Of a stretch of DNA of 64,000 nt, positions 11,501 through 22,500 are shown piece by piece. Position 1 is the stretch's first letter. Each line of letters begins with the position of its first letter. Source of the stretch: Mytilus trossulus (taxonomy: Eukaryota; Mollusca; Bivalvia; Mytilida; Mytilidae); assembly GCF_036588685.1 (NCBI RefSeq), contig NC_086376.1:27441930-27505929 (forward strand), read 5' to 3'. The notes beneath the pieces were generated by a model that saw only the letters and a program-made list of their open reading frames with translations, was not told the DNA's origin and searched no databases. The position numbers and the translations under genes are program-made.

Positions 11501-14500
11501 TAGTAAACCTTGTTATCATGGTTATCATATCATTATATTGCAAATGCAGACTTTTATATTGCATCATAAAAATTCAAAATCTTGAACATACCACAGGAGC
11601 AGAGGCCTCCATGAAATTAGCTGTAAACATGGCAGCCATCATGTCACAACGTGCCATTAATAATGGTTTGTGGGCACTTACAATATCATCATCCAAGGAA
11701 AACTTTACATCTGAAAACAAGTTTTCAATGTATAATGTATAAATTTAGTTAAAATCCTTTTAAGTACTGTGGACATTACTAAGTTACTTATGGATGAACA
11801 GAGTCAACAGACACTATAGTACGTTCATACATTTCTGTCCTCATTTGGAAGCAAAATAGATACATAATAGGGGATCTACTACAAGAATTTACTTTTTTTT
11901 TAAGTTACCGGGGTAAGTTATGTTTTCTGAAAATAGGGGTTACAATTAATTCTAGGCCATAAATTTACTATTTCATTATATTCAGCTTCATGTGCACACA
12001 ACCATAATAAAAACATCTTTATTTTCCAAGTCTATTGTTATATTTAGTTCACATTGGTTTAATGATTATAACTGTTCTTGATTCAAAACAATGTATATGA
12101 TTATCAATGGAAAACTGTAGCTTTCTCATCAGTTACCACATATAACATTAGTCAGAAAAAAAACAATTTAATCAGGCAAAACTTGAACAATTCTAAATTT
12201 AACTCAAACAGAGTAAATTGATATAAATTACTATATTTCAACTTATTAACTGCAAACTTTTAACTTATTGTGAAATTCTAAGTCAACAAAATTTGAGACA
12301 AAATTTAAAGAAGACTGTGTTTTCCATATTAGACTTTACATTAAATATCTGTTTTGATCAAATGTATGCAAAAGGATGATAAAATTCTGGAAGAGTTAAA
12401 TTACATTCAAGGAATGCTGCTTCTCTTGTTTTTGAATATTTGCCAGATATATACTGTAAACCAACTTATTTTCGCGGATACTGTATTTCATGTTTTACCC
12501 TTTCTTGACAACTTTGTGGCTTTTTAATTTAGCAATTATCTGATTAACTTGATGACATTTATTAAGTAAAGATCAAAGATTGACGACGATTTATATTGGC
12601 GTTATTTTTCTACTCGCGAAAGTCGTCAATTGCTCGCGAAAATAAGTTGGTTTACAGTATTCAGAATCCTCAGGTTTTTTCTATGAAGTGCCAGTAAAAA
12701 TCAAGCCCACTAACCACTTCTTTTCTCTCAATTATTTGATAACATATAGTGTAAATGTCATCTAACAAATTATTACTAAATCCTATCTATTTCTACATTG
12801 TTTTTTGAAAGAAGAAAGGTACAAATGTTAAGTGTATGAAAAATCTAGAGAGAATTATTTCCTGCCAAATTTTCAATGGCTTATATATATATCCTGAAAC
12901 AAGCACATGAACCTTTCATTTTTAAAATTGTTTTTTGATCTATATACTATATAATATCAATTGCAAGCAGTTTTTTTTTTTTAAAAAGCTTGTTATTTTA
13001 AAACAGAGTAGCAAACATCCTTAAGTAATATCAAGATTGTTACCTGTAAATGCTCCTTTGTGAATAGCCATTCTGTTTAAAGCATCACATCTATCATGTC
13101 TAAATTGCTTTTGTAATTTTGAGTTCAGGAAAGCTTCCTTTGATTGAAGATTAGAAATCTGCAAAAGTAAATCTTTTAACTGGAGAAGCTCAGCAGCTTG
13201 TTTGGCTTCCGGTAAGATGTCAAAGTCTTCTTTTGCTGTGCCAGTATATAAATACTCTAATACATATTGCAAAGCAAGAGGAGTTACTTCCCTTGCTACA
13301 GTTAATACAGTGATCATTTCTCCATGCATCCTATTGAATGGGTCCTGACATTGCTTGTATTCAATAGTTTCAAATCCTGGTAATTTAATGTCATGGCAAA
13401 ATGCTGTCTGCTGTGTTGTCTCAGAAGTTTTGACAGCAGATTTGTCATGACTACAATAGTCTGCCATTAAAATTTCTTCAAATATTTGACATGAGGAAGC
13501 CAGTATTACCCTATGAGCTGTAAAGCAGACATCCCGCACACTAATCAACATATCTCCAACATTTTGTCTGGTATGTATCTCAGCAAGTTCTTCATTTATT
13601 GTACTCTCAGGGACTTTTATCTCTGGAAACAATCTCATTGGCCATTCCATTGGCTTTTGGATGAGTGGATATTTTATTCTGCGTAGTTGTGGACTCCAAA
13701 ATTTGATCTTTCTTCTTTCAATCATGGCTGCTCTGATTACATTAAAAAAGACATCATCCACACCATGATGTGTTAAAACACTTGTTTCATAGTATGGTGC
13801 ACCTATCTGCTTTGCAACTGTTCTCCCTTTTTCTGGTAAAATAACATGTTCTGGTTTTACTTCTCTAAAACATAAAATATTTGTTTTTTTCATAAACAAG
13901 CAATAGCTGCATTTATCATCATCATCATTATCATTTATCATTATCATGAATTATAATCATCCTCAAAAGCTCATTTGTTATAATCATTGTCATGAATTAT
14001 AATCATTGTCATAAAATTTAGTCATTGTCATGAAGTATAATCATTGTCATAAAGTACAATCATTGTCATAAAGTATAGTCATTGTCATGAAGTATAATCA
14101 TTGTCATGAAGTATAATCATTGTCATGAAGTAAAGTCATTGTCATAAAGTATAGTCATTGTCATAAAGTATAACCATTGTCATAAAATATTAATCATTGT
14201 CATAAATTATGCAATAAGACTATTGGGTTAAGGGAGCTGTTTGTGCAATAATACTTGTTTTCTTGTTCTTTTGTTTTTGCTGGACAGAGATTTTGTTTAT
14301 CCATTATAGTTTTCTATGAAACTCTTTTCATATTATAGATGAAGTTTACCATAGGTTTACCTAAAAATATAGGTTTCCATTTTCATTTTCAATTTTATTC
14401 CTTTGTCATTTTTTTCTTACATGTACATTTGTACATACAGTGTAAGTGCGAATTTCATACAATTCAGAGATATTATTTTGAATAATGTCTATATCAGAAA

Positions 14501-17316
14501 TTTTTGGACACACATACATGTACATGTGTTATCTTCATAAGTACATAGATACTATCAAATTTACACATAGTAAATGTCTTATCAATATCTCTGTGTATTA
14601 CAAGTACATATAACAAACATTCTAACATGACGTCCTTCATACGCTTTGAGTACACACCCGTGGTAAAATATGAATATATTGATAGGGCTGTTCCTATTGT
14701 ACTCCAAAGTCATATGTATTTTAATCAATGAGCTACCTGACGTCATAGAACAACGACGTCAGAATATAAGCATTTTATGGTAAATACACGCTTGTGAAAC
14801 CGAAAATCATCACAACTAGAAAACGTAAACAAACGATGCTAAATTGCGATATAAGCCAATTTTTTTTAAATATATAAGACATATAAGTAAATTATCATTA
14901 AATTCACACAAAACTCTCTAAAATCATTATTGTAAATAGTTTAGCATGTCACTAATTCAGTTTGGTCCGTTCTTTTACGCCAATTGAATGGTGCGTTTAT
15001 TTATGGGAACGGCAAATGTCAGCCTCTATCTAGAGCGCTTCGATCCAAAAGAATTACCATATTTGTCCTATTAGAATCGAAATAATTCATGGGGGCTTGA
15101 ATATATCTAGATTTTACCACGGGTTGTCCCTTTATGCCGATATTTTACCCCTCGCTATCGCTCAGGGTAAAATATTTGTCATAAAGGGCCAACCCGTGGT
15201 AAAATGTGGTAATTTATTTATGTTAAACTCCATGACCTCACACACAACTTACTTGTACACCAGACCTTTGTCCATAGCTTTGTAGCCATCGTCATAACAA
15301 TTGTATCTCATGTCAGCCTGGGTACCAACCAACACTATAGGTGTTGTGCTACTTTTTGACTTTATCTCCGAAACCCAAAATCTTATGACACTGTCCAAAG
15401 ATGAAGGTTTGACAACACTGAAGCAAAGCAAAACTACATCTGCCCTGTAAATAATGACAGAAAATTTATCAATTAAAGTTAATCTTGAATTAACCTTGTC
15501 TGAACTACTATTTGGTTAAATGTGTATTGTTATTTATTAAAATGAGTGATGTGACCTATATAAAAGAATGTTCACTAGGTGCTTATACATAGATTTTTTT
15601 ATATTGAATACTAGACGGTCTTCCATACATACAAAATGAATATTAGAACCTTCCTTGTATCGTAGCACTTAGTGCAGCAAAATCATAGCAAAGTATGTAG
15701 GATATTCCCCTATATATTTTTTTTAATAGTTCAAGAGCCTAATCGTTCTGTAAAACCTGATACTTAAATTTCATAAACAAAAGAAATGACCTGAAATGTT
15801 GCCTCCAACCATGTACAATGTATGATTGAACAATTCTTTTAACCATATTATGTTTGTGTAGTCAATTGATCAGTTCATGGAAGACCAGATCAAGTGCACA
15901 AAATTATCTCCCATGTTTAAAATAACAAGCAACCAGTATTAGTCCTTTAAAAATATTTGTTTCTCCTGACTACAACAAATCATAAGGATCACTTTAGTTT
16001 GCTGTCTACATTGTTGACCCAGTATTCTTCCTTTTTTGAAGTGAAAAACGCTAACTTTTCATATTTTGAATGTTTACCTTGTTTTCATTATATATGTATC
16101 CATTTCAATTAAGAAATTTCTGTAATAATGCATTACTTAGACCCTCTTATACAAATTTCTTTCCAAAACTTACCCTTTATAAGCAAATCCCCTATCTTTA
16201 TCATGGTAACCGAATGTATCCCAGAGATGTAAACAAACTGGTACCCCATCCACATTGCACCAAGATCTGTCAGATACCTAAAACAATATTTTAAAAACAA
16301 TTATAAGACTTGTAAGATACGTATAAAATCTTAAACAATTATACCAAAATATATCAGAAACCTAATTGACTTAAACAAACATAGGTCGTGATGGATGGAG
16401 AGTTGTCTCATTGGGGCTCATACCACATCTGCTATATCAGTTTCCACAATAATTTGTAAATAAAAAATGTACAGAGGTGTCCATAAAAAAAAATTATTAT
16501 AAAAGTACATGTAGGTGTAAGAAAATCTTCAGAGGACAGTTTCTTATAATCTTGTAGCTTTATGAATTATCTTACAAAAAGAGCTGGGTGCAAAAAATAT
16601 GCATGTACATGTACATGTACAATGTACTGTACTTTATTTCTAGAAAAGAACATTATCTTAAATTTTTTTGTGGGGGGGAGGAGGGAATGATTGTATATTT
16701 AATAAACTGTATCTTTGAAAAAAAAATTGCAGTATTTAGAGTTCAACTTATGTATTTCAACATTTTCAATGAAAGATTGCTATTTCACTTCAAAATATTT
16801 TACTCATTAGCAGTTTTGAAAAGGCAAAGAATTTTCTTTTTCTGCAGTTAAAAAAACAATTTGAGTGGTGCATGTGCTCTTTACCGACTGTACCTGAAGT
16901 CAGGTTTGTTTATTACAGAATTGGATGTTTATTACTTCAATGACCCAAGGTCAAATTGTATGCACCTAATACATTTTAATCATAAAGGTCAATATCAAGC
17001 AAGTTCAAAATGTCATCAATAATGAAACTAATCACATTTTATTTTCTATTCAAGTTTATAGACACATATAAACCCCCAAATGTACATGTACCTTCTACTT
17101 TCTCATTTATTCAGAACAGCATACCTGTTTGTCTTTTATGAAATGATCGATAGCAAAGACTGTAGATACATGTGACTTGACCAGGCTTTCCAGTTTGTAT
17201 GTAGTGCCAACTGACCAGGCACATGTCAGACATGTTTTTCCAACACCTCCATCACCAACCACCACACATTTCACAAACTCATAATTATCTTTTGGCAGAT
17301 TTGCTGTTTGAACCAT
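8514..17316 (-). CDS. RHOBTB: RhoBTB: atypical Rho GTPase with two BTB domains, 8 coding exons, complete
   Basis: Exons in coding order: 17125-17316, 16174-16277, 15253-15444, 13044-13864, 11592-11710, 10679-10918, 9182-9330, 8514-8691. They total 1995 nt (664 aa plus stop), all GT-AG with consistent phase. The N-terminal Rho-like domain has a P-loop GDGGVGKT (residues 21-28), the RhoBTB-typical WDTFG (83-87) in place of DTAG, a G4-like TQAD (140-143) and an ETS G5 motif near 189. BTB1 starts near residue 256 and contains a polar insert. BTB2 starts at 437 ([18 protein letters not shown]). A BACK-like [13 protein letters not shown] segment and a short C-terminus without a CAAX box follow. Family knowledge: RhoBTB proteins act as Cul3 ubiquitin-ligase adaptors and largely lack normal GTP cycling. 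The length is close to the roughly 700 aa of vertebrate RhoBTB1/2. The gene is head-to-head with the drebrin-like gene. I cannot say whether it is orthologous to RhoBTB1, 2 or 3; an invertebrate single-copy RhoBTB is the likeliest. Confidence 0.95.
9400..10075 (+). mobile_element. Dispersed repeat in RhoBTB intron 6
   Basis: The sequence includes AACTCCTAAGTGGTCAACTG, GGGGACAGCAACCCAACAAC, TTCAGTCATGGCGGCCATCT and an end at GAGAAAATCTCACTTGGCCC. It looks like a bivalve interspersed element that I recall being common. The short ORF at 9601-9816 is repeat translation. Confidence 0.55.
10679..10918 (-). CDS. RHOBTB: RhoBTB exon 6: core of BTB2
   Basis: The exon encodes [20 protein letters not shown] and [17 protein letters not shown], the helical half of the second BTB domain, in 80 codons of phase 0. 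Its acceptor and first roughly 37 nt are repeated five more times immediately upstream in the intron (10919-11220), so the spliceosome meets several near-identical acceptors. The innermost copy is the one in frame with the exon 5 product. Confidence 0.92.
10895..11220 (-). repeat. 52-bp minisatellite, 6 copies, built from RhoBTB exon 6 acceptor edge
   Basis: On the coding (minus) strand each unit is TTCATTAAATTTCAG plus about 37 nt of exon start (ATCCCCTTACCAGGTGTG...GATGTGTTC). Acceptors on the plus strand (GGATCTGAAATTTAAT) recur at about 10915, 10967, 11019, 11071, 11123 and 11175. Interior copies carry ...AATAGGCACACC, while the real exon and the outermost copy (about 11195-11220) carry CAGTCACACCTG. 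Confidence 0.95.
12452..12659. mobile_element. Tc1/mariner-type MITE (208 bp) in RhoBTB intron 4
   Basis: Perfect terminal inverted repeats TACTGTAAACCAACTTATTT-TCGCG and their reverse complement bound the element, with TA at both ends as expected for TA target-site duplication. There is no ORF inside. A related subterminal GCGAAAGTCGTCAATT/GATTGACGAC pair is also present. Confidence 0.88.
13044..13864 (-). CDS. RHOBTB: RhoBTB exon 4: end of GTPase domain and BTB1
   Basis: This 821-nt exon is the largest of the gene. It starts with [14 protein letters not shown] after a TTTTAG acceptor, finishes the GTPase fold ([18 protein letters not shown]) and carries the linker and the first BTB domain. 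BTB1 is recognisable by [17 protein letters not shown] and the late [11 protein letters not shown] strand-helix signature. A roughly 60-residue polar insert (about [15 protein letters not shown]) separates the two halves, as in other RhoBTB proteins. The ORF continues upstream of the acceptor into the intron as low-complexity [12 protein letters not shown], which is not exon. Confidence 0.92.
13960..14210. repeat. About 20-bp minisatellite (AATCATTGTCATGAAGTATA)
   Basis: A dozen or so copies in RhoBTB intron 3, just upstream (on the coding strand) of the exon 4 acceptor. The units do not resemble the exon edge, unlike the other arrays in this gene pair. Confidence 0.9.
14630..15210. mobile_element. 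Foldback-type element in RhoBTB intron 3
   Basis: The core palindrome 15111-15205 has arms ATTTTACCACGGGTTG and CAACCCGTGGTAAAAT around a second hairpin, TTTTACCCCTCGCTATCGCT then CAGGGTAAAA. An outer CACCCGTGGTAAAATAT at about 14656 is another arm copy. TCCTATTAGAATCGAAATAA at 15067 is shared with the element at 32732-33420, so both belong to one family. Confidence 0.7.
16601..16627. repeat. (CATGTA)n microsatellite
   Basis: ATGCATGTACATGTACATGT-type run in RhoBTB intron 1. The remainder of 16290-17120 is unremarkable AT-rich intron apart from a partial GAGACAACT-family repeat (minus orientation) at 16378-16440. Confidence 0.85.
17125..17316 (-). CDS. RHOBTB: RhoBTB coding exon 1 (start, P-loop)
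   Basis: The ATG at 17316 opens [20 protein letters not shown], followed by the P-loop GDGGVGKT. The exon ends ...KDKQ before a GTATGC donor, phase 0. The start was chosen because the reading begins 15 residues before the first beta strand of the GTPase fold, as expected for RhoBTB, and the upstream sequence has no in-frame match to the family. Any 5' UTR exon is not recognisable. Confidence 0.93.
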
Positions 17317-19490
17317 TTTTATATTTATATGTTTATCTGGTTAAACCTGTCAATGAAAGAAGCAAATATATATATTTAACACTAATTGTGTTTTATTTTT
17401 CAATGACTTCATGGAGTGTTGATTGAACAATAAGTACAAATGTACATTGTACATGTATATGTGTTTGCATTTAAATGCAAAAAATGTATACATAAAATGT
17501 AACACAAAAACATTAAAATGTTTTCATTGTCATCATTATGTTTTTTAATTGATAATAATATAGATTACACGTCGCCCAAAATGTCATTCATACCCATTGA
17601 CTGAATAAAAAGTAAATTTGAACTTGAGGGTGTGTACATGTAATTACAACCAATTTAAAATCTAAATGTCAATTTTTTAGGCAAATTCTCGTGCGGCAAC
17701 TGATTTTGTAGAAGTTCAACTCCACGTACAACAGTAAATGATACATGTATCTTTTTTGTTCAAGTATTCACCACAGCATAGCATTCTCCGATTTTTAATA
17801 TTTTGATCAGTCAAATAAGAAAATTGCGATTTAGAAATGTATAAACCTTTCGAAGCGGTGTCAATTGCTCCACTCAAGCACAACCAGAAAATCCTCTCAC
17901 TGTTTTCATTGCAGAACCAAATGTTCTGCATGTGTAGATTACCAGCCGTGATTGTACATGACAATAATAAAACCTTTAATAAGATATAAAAATCAACTGA
18001 TTTTGACAATTTTAGTTCAATTTTGTCCAAAAATAGTGGTAAGTAATGATTATTCTAGTCCTATAACCCGGTAGGTCTTTTCACCACCGAACACCACCGC
18101 ACACCGCCAAACACCACCGAACACCCCAAAAGTTCATTATTTTGTCTTTTATCGTTATCAATGTGAAGATTAAAAGTCCAAATATCTACAGAAAACAGAA
18201 AGGAAGAGTCTTATAACACCCCACTTTTTGAACTCCGCTGACCCTCATCATCATCGGCTCATGGACACAAATATATTTTTGTCATTTTTTCTTCTTCTAA
18301 CTCTTCTATAAAATAGTTGTACCAAAAATAATAAAAGAGAAAAATATCAAAATCTAACCAATGAACAGAGATCCAGGATACTTGAACTGATTACTAATTA
18401 TGAATATATTTGAATTTTATAACACGCGCAATGTAATCCGGAAAGTGATGAATCCGGAGACGTTTTTCCTTATATTGATTTTCGATTTTAACATGAAAAT
18501 GATGCCCATAAAAATCGAAAAATTGATTAATTTATATGTAATTTAATTTATTTGATCGTTTAATTATATAATATCAAAGTTTTTCTTAGTGGTTGGTGGT
18601 TTTTGAGGTGTTCGGCGGTGTGCGGTGGTGTTCGGTGGTGAAAAGACCCACCCCCTATAACCTATCGAATCACATTAAAGATATTTTAACAAATATCGAA
18701 CCGAAAGAAGCTTAGAACAGTAGCTTCCCTTACATATATCACTACAAAATATTCCATCATAGACACTCTCCAAAGTCCAAGTATAATGAGGAAGTCTAAA
18801 CTTTCCAAACAGAAACATGCATCTTTATATTTGTAAATCTCAAGATCTATTAAATATTTTATTCAAAAAGGCGTACATCTTTTATCAGTTAAAGATAATT
18901 AATATTGATATAAAGCTTAGCTAAACATTAAGTTGTCACATGTACATATGGAAATAAATTTACGCTTGGATGCATTTTATTCCCTCTCCTTTTATGTGAC
19001 TCATCATCGCAAGATGTGACCATCTATTGTATAACAAAAGAATAAAACTAATCTGATTAGATATTGAGTAAATAAGTATTTATCAAAAGATAATGTGTGA
19101 AATAAAACCTGTCATCTTTGTTTCTTCGCATCAAATATTACGTGTTCAAACAGAACGTTGTTTATTTCGTTGTCGGATTATTTATCAACAAAGGCTACGC
19201 TTGGTTCTTAAAATATCAAATTGTTCAGAATTAGGTTTACTCCGGTTTGTCTTCTGCAATTTCAATCAAAACAATTTAAAATCTGAATGTTAATGATGAT
19301 AATTATCATATGGATTATGTACTAATAATGCAAATTTTGAATAAAAAATCTTAAAAGGAACAATTTAAATAAGTATTAAACAAAATATTTTGAAAGACTT
19401 CATTTTGTAGGAATCAAACAGTCCCAAAAACTACTTCCGTTGTTTAGCCCAGAAGTGGTGACGTATAACACAAGCACCTGCAAAGGGAGG
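17317..19490. promoter_or_regulatory. Head-to-head intergenic region of RhoBTB and drebrin-like genes
   Basis: The two start codons are 2.17 kb apart and point away from each other, so this stretch must hold both promoters unless non-coding exons lie elsewhere. The middle is occupied by a MITE (18069-18654). No TATA box is evident near either start. Next to the drebrin-like ATG there is an ETS-like ACTTCCGT (19433-19440), and a YY1-like GGATGGCGATAG overlaps the start codon itself, a pattern seen in TATA-less housekeeping promoters. Whether the region is bidirectional is inference. Confidence 0.5.
18061..18662. mobile_element. MITE with 8-bp target-site duplication between the two divergent genes
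   Basis: The direct repeat CTATAACC (18061-18068 and 18655-18662) brackets a 586-bp non-coding element. Terminal inverted repeats of about 45 bp begin GGT(A/G)GGTCTTTTCACCACC, then GAACACCACCGCACACCGCC. The TIR itself is made of CACCACCGA-like subrepeats. An 8-bp duplication fits hAT-like transposition. No ORF. Confidence 0.85.
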
Positions 19491-19502
19491 ATGGCGATAG
19501 AT
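19433..19502 (+). promoter_or_regulatory. Candidate TATA-less core promoter of the drebrin-like gene
   Basis: An ETS-type site (ACTTCCGT, reverse ACGGAAGT) lies about 50 nt before the ATG. The start codon is embedded in GGATGGCGATAG, close to the YY1 consensus AAGATGGCGGC. If both are functional the 5' UTR would be very short. The motif matches are seen; the function is inferred. Confidence 0.35.
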
Positions 19503-22500
19503 TTGCGGAAAAATAAAGAAGCCCTTTTACAGGCTTATAACGAAGTAGTCAGTGATAAAAATAATGTCGATTGGTGAGCATTTACACTTTCTTACGTTTT
19601 GTAAAGAGGTTTACCAATTAATTCAATTACACTGAAATATCTATAAAAGTATCAAAAGACTTCCGCGTGAAGTACGGATGATTCAGAATATTATTCATAC
19701 AACTGTACAATGCATGCATTAACTTTCCCTAACGGTTTATCGTCCTTTTGATCTTTTAAATACTATGCAGATAAAACAAAATAGTACTGGAGATTTAGAG
19801 ATTCTGCAGTTATTTTTTAATTGTGTGTCACTGTCCAGGGTGTTTCTCCTTTAAAATAGACAGTGTATGTGCATACCCGCATGTGGGTACTAATAGCCAA
19901 ATTGCAATTCTTGGGTACACGTGCCCACATACGGTTTTATAAGAAAGTGCAATCAAATCGGCATGAAAAGAGAAATATAATCAGAAACTATTGATAATAT
20001 GGGGATTTCGTGTAGAACGATAAAGAGTATGAAAAATAATATTTTTAAATTGTATTTTATAATAAAAAACATTCTGATTCACTAATTGCGACAAATTCTC
20101 AATATATATCACGTTTCATTCCTGATCCGATGCCATTTTTTATATTAAACAGGATGTGGATACGCGTAGCCTATGGATGGCAATTTGCTAATTGTATGCG
20201 CAGACATTGCCTTTAAAATACCTACAATGTTTAATTGCCTGGCGATAGATTTACAATCATGATAATGTAATGGGTGATTAACTGCCTTCTATTTGCTGAG
20301 CTAGTGGTGTACTCCTTTAACTCAGTTTGTAGAGGAGCAGGTGCAGAAAATCATAATCACTAATCGTAATCAGTTGTAATCGATTACATTTTACAATGTT
20401 ATCACATGTAATCAGTAATCATGCAAGTTCTGATTAAAAGTAACCAGAATGTAATTGATTACAATGAATGTATAAAATGGTGTTATCATGATTAATTTTA
20501 AGAAACTTTATGATTACATTCATTATAAGGGTTACTTGTAAAGGGGGGATGGCTTACTGTGCTAGGGGTCCTCAGTTCAAATATCAGCTTGTACGGTAAT
20601 TCACTTTTTATGAAAAAAATCATGTCTCCTGTACGTTCAGAGCAAAGACAATAAAAACCCACATTTTGAAAAAATAATATGTAACCTTACTAACCATGCT
20701 AACCTAGCCAGGAGAAATAATGAATACTGATGAAGATATAATCATTAAGTATAATGGTTTTCACATTTGAATTGTTTTACAATAGTCATTTATGTGCCCT
20801 TTATAGTTTACTGTTCATTGCGAGCCAAGGCTCCCTGTTGAAGACCACACTTTGACCTTTAATGGTTAACTTTATACATTTATATTATAATAGCATATTA
20901 CATGTACATGTTTTGTAATTATACATGTACTGCAATACTGTCCCTGTCCATCTGGTTTTGTAAGTGCTTTCATTTGTACAATAAAACTTATATAATAGGT
21001 TTGAATTTTGAATATCAGTATTGTCTGGGATAAATTCAGTGTTGATCAACAATTTTATAAAGAGTTATGCCCCTGAAAATACTAATTATATTGGAAATGG
21101 ATTTTTTTGGCACTCTCATGTGTACAAATTCTTGCCAGAATTGTATGAAACTTATCATGCTTATATAATATATATGTTTAACATGGTTAATTCAGCAATG
21201 AATTCTTTTGTTCTTTTATTTCTTTTCTAGCTCTATTCTCATCAATTGGCTTTAGTCCTCTGTTTACCACTATAAAAAAATCTTTGTGAAATGCAGTGCA
21301 AAGGCTGTATTGCCAGTCAAGGTCGTTAAACACTTCCATCATCATCTTTCATGGCTTTGTGAAACTACAGTCATGACTGTGCCAATTCAAACCAAACTTT
21401 GGGTGATAATTATACTTTGGGTACTATATACATGTATCTAGTTTTACAATTGTGCCTGATAATTATCCTGCTGCCAACAATCACACGTATAGGAGTCCTT
21501 GCCATTTAATGGTGATTTTATGCATTTTTGCATTTTTGGAGAACTATATGCCATAATGGTGGATAAAGAAAAATTGTAAACAGCAAAAATTATCAAAAAT
21601 GAGTCTTATGTAGACGAAACACACGCGTCTGGCGTACTAAATCATAATCCTGGTATCTTTGATAACTATATACACCACTGGGTCAAAGCCACTGCTGATG
21701 GACGTTTCGTCCCCAAGGGTATCACCAGCCCAGTGGTTAACATTTCGGTGTTGACATGAATATCAATAATGTGGTCATTTATATAAATTTCCTGTAAACA
21801 AAACCTTGAAATTTTCAAAAAACTAAGGATTTTCTTATCCCAGGCATAGTTTACCTTAGCCTTATTTGGCACAACTTTTTGAAATTTTTAATCCTCAATG
21901 CTCTTCAACTTAAATATTTTGATATGAGTGTCACTGATGAGTCTTATGTAGACAAAACGGGCGTCTTGCGTACTAAATTATAATCCTGGTACCTTTGATA
22001 ACTATGAACTAATGAGATGTACCATTGATGGACATACATGTAGTCAACATGGTTAATGAAATTGATATTGACCATGTTGACATATGTATATATTTTTATA
22101 AGATTACTTATACGAACAAATTAAATTTGCAGGGCAGTTTTTGGATATGAAGTTCAGACACCAGTCCTCAAATGTGTGGAAACTGGAGGTATAGTACATG
22201 TTATATTTACAGAGTAAATTAACAATGCCCCCATACATTGTAGCTTGAATTATCATTAAGAATATCAGTTTCAAATAACATAGACACAATTGTTACCTAA
22301 AATAAGATGCAAGAAATCAATCAGTATTGATGTGATATAGTTATAACGAGACATACAATTGAGAACGGAAATGGGGAATGTGTCAAAGCGACAACAACCC
22401 AGCCATAGAGAAGACAACAGTCTAAGGCCACCAATGGGTCTTCAATGTAGCGAGAGAAACTCTTGCACCTGGAGGCATCCTTCAGCTGGCCCCTAAACAA

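Noticed and set aside
20545..20605. Possible tRNA B-box (CTCAGTTCAAATATCAGC)
   Set aside because: No matching A-box or cloverleaf arms could be drawn; at most a decayed SINE.
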